Shown here piece by piece: positions 55,382-64,000 of a stretch of DNA of 64,000 nt; within the stretch, counting starts at the first letter, position 1; each line of letters begins with the position of its first letter. Position numbers and translations under genes: made by a program. Where the stretch lies: assembly GCA_037074765.1 (NCBI GenBank), contig JBAMDO010000217.1, positions 34,002-98,001 on the forward strand. Direction: 5' to 3'. The notes beneath the pieces were generated by a model that worked only from the letters and a program-made list of their open reading frames with translations, searched no databases and had not been told where the DNA came from. The DNA comes from Mansonella perstans (lineage: Eukaryota > Nematoda > Chromadorea > Rhabditida > Onchocercidae).

Positions 55382-57786
55382 ATGTCGGATGCTGGAAATT
55401 GGTGTCTAATTGAGTCAGATCCAGGTGTTTTCACTGAATTGATCCGTGGATTTGGTGTTTCTGGTGTACAAGTTGAGGAGCTCTATAGTCTAGATGAAGA
55501 ACTATTCAGTGATTTGAAGTGGGTAGATCTCTTGAAACTCTACTTTTGAAAGCGTTTTATCTGTTTGAGTTGTTTATTGTTCCGTTATTTTAGGCCAGTT
55601 CATGGGCTGATATTCTTATTTAAGTGGCGTGCTGGTGAAGAGCCTTGTGGTAGTTTAGTCCTCGACAATAATCGAGTCTTCTTTGCACAGCAGGTATTCC
55701 ATTTGCTTACTTATATAGTTTCCTTCGAGCCATTTTAAAATTTCTATGGAGTATTTGAAATTGGAAGTACAGTTCTCCGGTATCTTTCTTCTCGACAGAT
55801 AAACCGGGATAGTGGTGCTTTTGGTTGTATAAAGTATTATTGTTAATGACTGTGCATCTCAGATCTGCATATCTGTGCATTGTTGATATTTCACATTGCA
55901 GGTGATCCAAAATGCTTGTGCTACACAGGCAATAATAAATTTGCTGCTAAATACGAAAGCAGAATCATCTATTGTACTTGGCCCAATTCTGGAGGAATTT
56001 AAAAGCTTCACGCAAAATTTTGATCCCATGGTAAGTATTCATGCTAAATTATGTAACCCCATTGCATTTTCGGTGATTCAAAATATCTGGATCTAACTTA
56101 GATGAGTGCGGACATCAGATCTGTTAAGTTAAACGAAGGTTTTCATTTGAAAATGGCGAAATTAAATTATGGTTTTTTTAGACAAGCCCAGAAATACTTT
56201 TTGATCCCTATAGAAATCTTCTAGAATTTAAAAGCAAAATTGTTCTTTTTTCTGCATCTCATTCTTGATGCAATTTCAAGGTAGGAATTTAAAATTAAAA
56301 GCACCAGCAATACTGAGGAAGACGATCGTATATTTTTCTTTCTTCTTACTTATTTGATTAAATTTTACACGATGCACAAGCAGGAGTGAGAGTGAGGTAA
56401 CGTAATTTTAACATTGCATTTTTGAAATTATCTGCTTATTCACTTTCAGAATCGTGGATTGTGTCTAGGCAATAGCGAACCAATTAGGAAAGTCCATAAT
56501 AGCTTTTCACGACAACATCTTTTTGAACTGGATATCAAAGCTCCGGAAAAGGTTTCTTTTGCTGTGCATGGACTAAAAATATTAAAAGATTATAAAAATG
56601 ACATCTCAAAAAAAAAAAAAAAAAAAAATGACGTCTTTGTATCACTGCAACGTTTTGGCGATCTTTTACATAATGGTGATTTGAATTCATTTTCTGTGTA
56701 GAGATGCTGAAACTGATATGATCAGTGGTAGGAGATTACATCACTTTCATTTTTAATAACAGCTAATTCGAAATATTGCTGTTTATTATGCACCATAGCT
56801 ATCCTAATATTCAGGAAGATAATTATCATTTCATCACTTACATCCCCGTGGATGGTCATATCTATGAACTGGACGGTCTTCGTGAGGCACCGCTGGATTT
56901 GGGTGTCATTAGAGAGGGTGAAGATTGGGTGGATGCTGTGCGGCCAATCATAAATGCTAGAATTCGGAAGTAAGCTTATTTTCATCACAATGTTATTAAG
57001 ACGCATTGCTAATGATTAAAATTTCATCCACAAAGTATTTTAAGATATAGCGCAGGCGAAATTCACTTCAATCTTATGGCTGTTATTTCGGACCGAAAAA
57101 TGAAGTACCAAAAACGATTGGCCGAACTCACAGAAGTAAGTTTTCCTGATTTCGTCATTTCGGATGAGTATTATGCTAGAATCATGTTTTTATTCATTTA
57201 AATGATGTTTGGATGACGATTTGAATGACATATTTCGGTGTAACGCATACTGCTTCTATTATATCATGCTTAGCCATAAAGGAGTTGGGGTTGTAATAAC
57301 TGTACAGGACTTAGTTTATTCACTTTTTATTGAAATATAAGAATGTCTCAAGTATTTCTGTTTTCCAGTCAACAATGGAGATGGATGGCAAGGTGGAGGA
57401 AATGAATCACCTGCAGGCACTAATTGCTGCTGAAGAAGAAAAAGAAAAATCATTCAAAGCAGAAAATATTAGACGTCGTCATAATTACATACCCTTCATT
57501 GTCGAGTTGTTGAAGGTATTAGCTAAAGAAGGAAGGCTGGTACAGTTGGTGCAAGAGGTACTTTTGTATTTTTGCTTACTTTTTATTTATTTGTTGGTCT
57601 CTCCTGGCTTTTGAAATGTGTTAATTAGATCGAAATCTAATACGGTAATTTTTTTCGCTCTTCGGGATTTCGGGTAGAGTTTTTATGTTAAGCAATTTTT
57701 TTGTTATAATCGTTTTTCAGGCACAAGAAAAAGCAAATCGTAGAGCAGCAGAGAAAAGATCGGAAAAATCGAAAGTGAAGAGCTAA
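55382..57786 (+). CDS. ubh-4: ubiquitin C-terminal hydrolase UCHL5/UCH37
   Basis: Exons 55382-55518, 55594-55693, 55902-56030, 56450-56551, 56815-56969, 57045-57135, 57369-57557, 57721-57786 give 322 residues (human UCHL5 has 329). The N-terminus [20 protein letters not shown] is family-typical. The catalytic set is visible: Q82 and C85 in [11 protein letters not shown]161 in NYHFITYI and D176 in YELDGL. The C-terminal ULD helices follow, including [20 protein letters not shown] final [18 protein letters not shown] corresponds to the tail that binds ADRM1/RPN13 on the 26S proteasome or NFRKB in INO80. AATAAA is at 57867. Confidence 0.97.
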
Positions 57787-57866
57787 TCAATTGTTCATGG
57801 CACATTTTATATGAGAAAGATTTCCACATATTTAATTTTTTGCTAGACGAAAAAAAAAAATCAGTA

Positions 57867-57872
57867 AATAAA
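57867..57872 (+). terminator. polyadenylation signal AATAAA
   Basis: AATAAA lies 81 bases after the UCHL5 stop, a plausible 3' end signal. Confidence 0.5.
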
Positions 57873-58879
57873 AAAGCGCTAGTTGTAATGATGCTTGAAA
57901 TGAAGAGAGTGATAATCTGTAAGTTGAGTCTTTTTGTTCCAAGTGCTGTTAGAGTTTTCTGTTAATTTTGATGATGATGGTTATTGGTAATCGGTCTCAC
58001 AAGTATCCTTGGATAGTCAGGAGGAAAAAAAATATAAAACTTGGTCAGGGTACAGCGCGAGCATTCCGCATAATTTTAGTGTTTGCATTTACGACAATGC
58101 AGACAGATTTAGGATTGTTTAAAGTAAAAGTCGAATTAACTCATTTCTCATTATTGTTTAATTGCGATACGTTGTATGTTCATTTGTACTAATTGCTCTT
58201 GAGATAATTTGTTATGGTGCAAATTTCATAAACTTTCCTAATTTGAAAAGCAATATGTAAAGCCTAAAAAAGTTATTTCGACAATATAAGACTGAACTAT
58301 CCGGTGATTATGTAATGCTTTCTATTAAGAATCGTTCTATTCATAGGGAAATTGGAAATCAGGTATTTATATTTAGAATATTTATATTTAGAAAAAGATG
58401 AATAAGCACAAAATATTTATATTTAGAAAAAGAATAAGCATAAATTAAGGATAGAAAGATTTATCTTTCTGAAGTACACTTATCATGCTACTTGGCAAGT
58501 ATATGAGCACGAGATGATTACTACTGCATAGTCGTTACGCTGATTTCTGATATCTTACGTTTTGAAGAATAGTTCTTGTCATCACATTTGATACATTTTA
58601 TCACATACTGTATGTTAACATCACGGTATTAAACGATGCGAATATTTCATGGAAAATTTCTGCAGCATTAACTATCGTAGTATTCATTCCGCTACATCCT
58701 TTTAGCTTCTCAAATATCCTATCCATGGATTAACCGTAAAGTTCAGTGAAATCCCGAAATCCCTGATATGTTAACAGTTAATTTTAATGTCTAGAACTTT
58801 TTAAATGTCAGTAAAGAATGCTAACAATATTTCATAACTGTTTGAAAAGTTTGATCAAAAATAAATTACTGCATTGAAA

Positions 58880-59002
58880 GGTGACCTTCTAGTTCTTTTT
58901 TGCAGAACAGCATTAGCGAATATTTTAAAAGCATAATAGGAAACTACAATTGTTAAATAAGGCAAACAATATAACACCAATAAAATATGATCCTGGAAAG
59001 AT
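58880..59002 (+). repeat. dispersed repeat, copy 1
   Basis: Begins GGTGACCTTCTAGTTCTTTT and ends AAAATATGATCCTGGAAAGAT. It matches 60145-60271 over about 125 bases in the same orientation, with scattered substitutions and small indels. There is no coding potential and no obvious terminal inverted repeat. Confidence 0.85.
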
Positions 59003-60144
59003 AGTGCAAACATTTCTGTGAATAACACTTTGTTAACTTGTTCAATTTTATCAAACCTTCCCGCATATTTATTTTTTATTCGAGGAATTATTAGGTACTT
59101 TAAACTGCTGTGATATATCTTCGAGAAGTCCTGATTAATATTGTGATTGGTCTATCTATCTCATCGACTCCAATCATTCATTTATTATTTGATTTATACA
59201 ATACAAAATTGAAGTAATTTTTTATCACAAACAAAAAGTTTAATATTCTAAACTAGTGATTGTTAATCTTAATTGGGGGTCACTTTAACTTTTTTTAATC
59301 CGTGTCTCAAAGATAGTAAATTTAGTTTGTTTGAAACTATGCCTTATAATACTTTTAATACTTTTACTTAAATTCAAAGTATTATTAGAATATAAACGAA
59401 AAAAAAACAGCTTCTATTTGTTATCTACTTATTGTCCTGTTTGGGTTTGGCTACATATTAGTTCTCCTTCTCGTAAACTATCGTAATTTGCCGATAGAAT
59501 CGCTACTGTAATTAATATAATCTTTTAGAAATTTATCAATATCATTTTAGCATTGTTTATTTTGTTTTAAAAATAATTTTTAAAATAATGGTTGTTTTTT
59601 TTGCAGTGGTTTTACGAGTATTGTTCGTGCCTATATTCTTTTATTATTGATAACATATCATTAAATCAATTAATTATCAGCTGAAAAATAAGCATGGAAT
59701 GGTATGATACTACGACATGCACTTTTTGTACTTGTTATGATTAAAGTAAGTAAAAGAGTATATCTAAAGGAAATAGACGTAAATGTAAAAGAAATACATA
59801 AAAGAAATGCACATAATGTCACCAAATAATGTGTAAATGAAACTTTGTTTGTTTTTAGGGTTTATTAAAGGCTCTTTACTCGCCAACTATAAACTTCATA
59901 CTTTACCACCACTTATCGCATGAATACCATGTTTTACTGGTATTTTTACACCAATATTTCAGTCAGCAATAAGAAAGTAAACAAAAATTTTTGTTAAAAA
60001 AAAAATTAATTCTTCATTTTTCCTTGTTGTGAATATCTTTCAATTCTTCTACTGTTGATGCAACAGTGTTATAGTAGTGTGAACATAAAATGAGTATGAA
60101 AAAAGTTAGAAAATTTTTGTTAGAAAATTCAATTTTTTTTTGTA

Positions 60145-60271
60145 GGTGACCTTCTAGTTTTTTTTTATAGAATAAGCATTATCAGCGAACATTTTAAAAG
60201 CATAGTAAGAAATCGCAATTGTTAAATAAAGTAATCAATATAACATTGATAAAATATGATCGTGAAAAGAT
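60145..60271 (+). repeat. dispersed repeat, copy 2
   Basis: Second copy of the 58880-59002 element, 1265 bases downstream in direct orientation, sharing GGTGACCTTCTAGTT, TTTTAAAAGCATA and CAATTGTTAAATAA. Confidence 0.85.
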
Positions 60272-60519
60272 TCATATGCCAATCACGAGAAAATATCGTA
60301 TATTAATTAAAAGGTTGAAAGGAATAGACGATGTTGAAAATACAGTAATCCATCAAATAAATTATTACTTATGATGAAACTTTCAGAAGACAAATGATAA
60401 ATTAAATTAATTTAATTTATTAGCAATTCTGTTTAGCTTTATTTACTATTTTTAGTGAACATTTGTTGTTACTCCTAATAATAATTACTGGAAGTTTTTC
60501 TTAATACATATTAATTGGA

Positions 60520-60624
60520 ATGTCATTTGGCTTAACTTTTCCACATTTACTTTTGGTAATTTTTTGTGCCGCAACCAGATTTATCAGAGTGCAATTATTG
60601 ATTGCAAATCCTGATGATAATATG
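60520..60624 (+). pseudogene. isolated exon-like frame with degenerate PIG-L-like motif
   Basis: From ATG at 60520 the frame reads a hydrophobic start (LLLVIFCAATRF) then VQLLIANPDDNM before a GTTTGTT donor-like site. The order of membrane anchor followed by 'LLxIAxPDD' resembles the N-terminus of PIG-L de-N-acetylases, whose motif is AHPDD(E/A). Here the metal-binding His is Asn. No following exon was found, so this is either a relic or a chance match. Confidence 0.2.
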
Positions 60625-62402
60625 GTTTGTTCCTTATTTTTAAAATTTAATTCAATCATTTTTGAGGTAGTAATTTTATGTCATTTCTTCTTAGTTTTCC
60701 ATTTTATATAAACTGTTCTTTTCTTAACTTTTTTTTAAAAAGAAAATTTTTTAAATTAAATAAAACTTAAATTCATTACGTTATATAGATTTATTTATTT
60801 ATACTCCAAATTGATTGTTTATTGCATATTATAGATATGTGCGAAGCGCCAAAAAAATGACCTAGTCATCAAAAAATGATGTTAAAACATAATCTCTCCA
60901 ATGATTTTAATAATAAATTACAGATATTTACGCATAATTAATCAATTTGCTATCCTATATTTTTCATTATTAGCCAAAACTTTTGTTTATAAATTATTTG
61001 ACACAAAATCGTGATTTTTTTTTTTGATTTTGCAGTGATTCACTTTAATCAACAAGAAATCAATGATAGTTAAAAATATAATTATGCAATTACTCATTTC
61101 AACAAAATTTAGTTAAATTCAATTTAAAAGAAGAAATGAAATTTTTTTCCCTGACATTTTAACAGTGAAAATGAATAAAAACATGAGTAGAAACATTTCT
61201 TTTCAAAGATAGATAAGAGAGCGAAAAAAAAAAGACGAAAATAATATTACTTACATTTTAGAACAAACAAAAATTATTTTTTAAAAATTCAAAAATAATT
61301 TTATTTGTATTTAAAAATTTTTAAAGTAATAATGTGAATCTTTTTTTCTTAAGAGTATAACAATGAGCAATAGAAATGAATGGTTAAGACAGTCATTTGA
61401 CAATTTTTTCTTCTAACTGAAAAAAAATACATACCGTATGCTAAAAAAAAAGATGCATTACAAAGAAATTTTTCAAATTGAAACATTTTAAGGAAAAAAG
61501 GTGATGAGAAAAAAGTAATAAAACAAGATGAAAGGCAGAGAAAAAAAGCAAGAAAAGATTGAAGGTCAACAGAATAATTATCAAGTATTAGAAATGAAAG
61601 CTTTGCTGTGCTAAATAGAAATGGTAATCAAATTGATGTAATTAGTGGATAGCATAAGGATATTGTAATGTAACCTTATTGTATTATCCAAATGCTCTCA
61701 AATGCAATATCATCCCTCTGAAAGTTAATTGCATTTTCTCAGTTGACATTTGCTCTGATGAACTTACTTACTTATTTATTACTCAGTTAATGCATGAAAA
61801 AATGTTAATGTAATATTGTTAGCTATATTTTATGGAATAAGTAAGATTAGAAGTAAAATAAATGTATTAGACTGAAATATCTTTAATTAAACTACTATTT
61901 TTCAATTAAATAAATAATACCCATGTAGGTTGGTATGATGGGCAAATGGCTGATTAAATAGACAGACAAGATTGTTGGATTCATTCATTTCTAAGCAATT
62001 CTCTAATTTATTTCTATTTAGGTTACGGTAGCAGTAAAGAATAAACCTATTTGATGATAATAGTGGGATTCTTTCGGTTTTTTTCCGAAAAGAATGAAAA
62101 AAGGAAAATAATAACGGTATTCAGTAAGGCTTTAAGGGCAAATTGAATCTTTCTGATATATCAAATAAAGTTGTCATCCAATAGATGCCAAACTAACTCC
62201 ACCCGTATTGTCAGGGGAATAAAGATATATGGCAAGAAGTGAATAAAAACGGGGATCTACTGTTAAACAACCACTCTCCATCCTATATTTATTCAGCAAC
62301 CCTACTGTAGCTGTGACACTAGTAGTTATATAGTGTGCAAACTGTTCATTGAAGTGTCACTTGTGTAACACCATCATCATTATCATCATTGTCATTATTA
62401 TC

Positions 62403-62642
62403 ATGTATCCAATTCAATTATCAAAATCTGTTTTACTATTTGAGAATAATAATAATAATAATTACAATAATGACAAGAATACTGATAATAATAGTATACT
62501 GCCAATACAGTTCCCAAATTTCTCTTCTGGTCATTCTGCATTTCCATTTTTATCACAAACATTATCATCGTTTGCTAGACGAACATTGTCAAAAAGTGCA
62601 CTAATGCCACCACCACTACCACCACTGCCATTATCATCATCG

Positions 62643-62702
<60 letters not shown>

Positions 62703-63796
62703 ACATCATCATCATCATCATTATTATTATTATCATCATCTGCATTACCAGTACCGTCGTCAGTTCTTCCAACCGATCATTCTATGTCAGCAATACCGTT
62801 TCCTATGACACTAATACATGGTGAAAGACTTCAAGCTGTTAACCTTCGATTGCAATTAACTTCAAATGAAACCGGTATGATTTGAAAAATTTCTTTACAA
62901 AATTAAATCTATCCAATGGTTATTCCTAATATGCAGTTTTCTAACCATACAATATTCTCATTGCATTGTACAAATGTACTGTTTTATTTTAACATTTTTT
63001 TTCTGTCAAAACATTCAGCAAATCATAAGTTAATGGAACAATATGTATATATCTATGTGCACATGCGTATATGCGTGTATGTGTGTATTTGCATGCATGT
63101 ATTGCTTATATTTTTATTAATTCCTAGAAGAACGTAAGTTTAATTCAGCTAATAGTTGATGATAATTTTTGAGTAATTTAAATGATATCAATTATTAATC
63201 AAATAAAAATTAATAATGATCAATGTTGATCAAAAATTTGATTAATTCAAATTACTTGAATTATATAAGAAGCTATTTAAGGAAAAATGAATTTTGCACT
63301 TTCTTACAGTGATTAAAGATATCTTATCAACCAAAGAATATTGTGATAATGTCTTATTGTTATGCTTTTTCTTTGCTGGACGATATTTTCATGTGGTATT
63401 TTGTTCAGCACCAAATGGCTTCAATAGTGGTGATAAATTTACTGTTAGTTGATTAATATACTGCATACAAATTATAACCTTTAAATGATGACCTGTTGTA
63501 CTTTTACTTTATTTGTTTCATCTTTTCCTTTAGAATATCCATAAGTTTAAAGGTATTCCTGAATAAGTATCGTACCATTTAGATACCAACAAAATGGCAA
63601 TTACTGTGTAAGGCAGCAAACATTGAGGAAGCTAATATTAGGAATGGAACTGTTCTTCGCAATATTGAATTTGGTGAGGAAATAAGTATTTTTGATGAGC
63701 CTGAAGCATTTCTGTTTGAGCCAAGAAGCAAAATGATTCAAAATAACAAGGAAAGACAACAGACTGAAATAATACGAGACGAATTAATTGCTACAG
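62403..63796 (+). CDS. unrecognised protein with Asn/Ser-rich N-terminus (continues past right edge)
   Basis: Exons 62403-62874, 63310-63443 and 63583-63796 keep frame (phases 1, 0, 1) and give 273 residues before the last visible donor, GTAAGC. The first exon may start earlier (in-frame ATG at 62349). It encodes an Asn-rich stretch, a Pro run and an uninterrupted Ser run of more than 20 residues, with a second short Ser run. After that the sequence is of normal complexity: PMTLIHGERLQAVNLRLQLT, IPTKWQLLCKAANIEEANIR, NIEFGEEISIFDEPEAFLF and a charged helix (QNNKERQQTEIIRDEL). No family was recognised. The simple-sequence N-terminus suggests a regulatory protein, which is inference. Confidence 0.6.
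62634..62740. repeat. (TCA)n microsatellite inside a coding exon
   Basis: More than 100 bases of TCA triplets with a few TCG, ACA and TTA variants. Read on the plus strand, the tract codes for poly-Ser with a short Leu run. The minus-strand reading (poly-Met) is a shadow. Confidence 0.95.
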
Positions 63797-64000
63797 GTAA
63801 GCAGCGCATGTTTAATTATTCAATTTGTTCAAAATATACTATTTTTTGGTGTTCCTTATCAAATTTAATAGAATTTGTGAAAAATCAAACCAAAATTTTT
63901 ATTACTCATAAGATATTTTAACTTTAAATTACTAATACTTTCTCACTCTCTTGTACCAATTAATTACAGTCATCCAAATTTTATTGATTTAAAATGATTG

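Larger units (their letters stand above)
57873..62402. other. long gene-poor spacer
   Basis: 4.5 kb of AT-rich sequence. It contains a short tandem TATTTATATTTAGAA array (about 58365-58435), the dispersed repeat pair at 58880 and 60145, and one isolated exon-like stretch near 60520. No complete gene was recognised on either strand. Confidence 0.5.

Noticed and set aside
51363..57786. PRPF38B and UCHL5 as a nematode operon
   Set aside because: Same strand, but 1.2 kb apart, with a poly(A) signal and duplicated leader between; operon spacing is usually near 100-500 bases.
62575..62772. Poly-Met open frame on the minus strand
   Set aside because: Antisense reading of the (TCA)n tract; ATG is merely the complement frame of TCA repeats.

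Overview
The window is eukaryotic and AT-rich. Genes are split by many short introns with GTAAG-like donors and TTTTCAG/TTTTTAG acceptors. Several start codons lie a few bases after a bare splice acceptor, as expected for spliced-leader trans-splicing. With the protein content (LIN-49-like BRPF, RAD21 cohesin, tandem-repeat galectin, Rab14, SURF4), this points to a nematode, most likely a filarial worm; the species cannot be fixed from the sequence. Nothing prokaryotic, no operon and no intact transposon was seen.

Layout. 0-3 kb: FAM98 homologue on the minus strand, cut by the left edge. 3.2-5.9 kb: plus-strand two-module protein of unknown function with a proline hinge. 6.0-6.6 kb: non-coding tandem duplication. 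7.2-9.4 kb: two minus-strand ZNF706-like zinc-finger genes in tandem. 10.7-12.1 kb: mitochondrial ribosomal protein L12 (minus). 13.6-21.1 kb: a 20-exon BRPF/LIN-49 chromatin reader (minus). It is divergent from a RAD21/SCC1 cohesin gene at 22.3-25.7 kb (plus). 27.8-34.3 kb: large polytopic membrane protein, not recognised. 35.6-37.9 kb: Rab14. 40.6-43.0 kb: SURF4 cargo receptor (minus). 44.5-48.8 kb: two-domain galectin with two possible first exons (minus). 51.4-54.1 kb: PRPF38B splicing factor. 55.4-57.8 kb: UCHL5/UCH37 deubiquitinase. 57.8-62.3 kb: mostly empty, with a dispersed repeat. 62.4 kb to the right edge: unrecognised gene with an Asn/Ser-rich start.

Exon boundaries were assigned by hand from splice motifs, reading-frame phase and family conservation. 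For FAM98, the two-module protein, both ZNF706 genes, BRPF, RAD21, Rab14, SURF4, galectin, PRPF38B and UCHL5, all chosen junctions keep one frame. Uncertain joins are flagged (MRPL12 first exon, last BRPF intron, middle of the membrane protein).

The genes are unlinked housekeeping and regulatory functions: chromatin (BRPF, cohesin), RNA processing (FAM98, PRPF38B), secretory traffic (Rab14, SURF4), mitochondrial translation (MRPL12) and proteasomal deubiquitination (UCHL5). The most unusual theme is repeated small local duplications of splice acceptors or gene starts. They include a decoy exon in Rab14, a duplicated start region before PRPF38B, a duplicated acceptor before the last exon of the membrane protein and a 75-bp duplication before UCHL5. 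Other points are a GC-AG intron in the cohesin gene and alternative first exons that would make cytosolic or secreted galectin.
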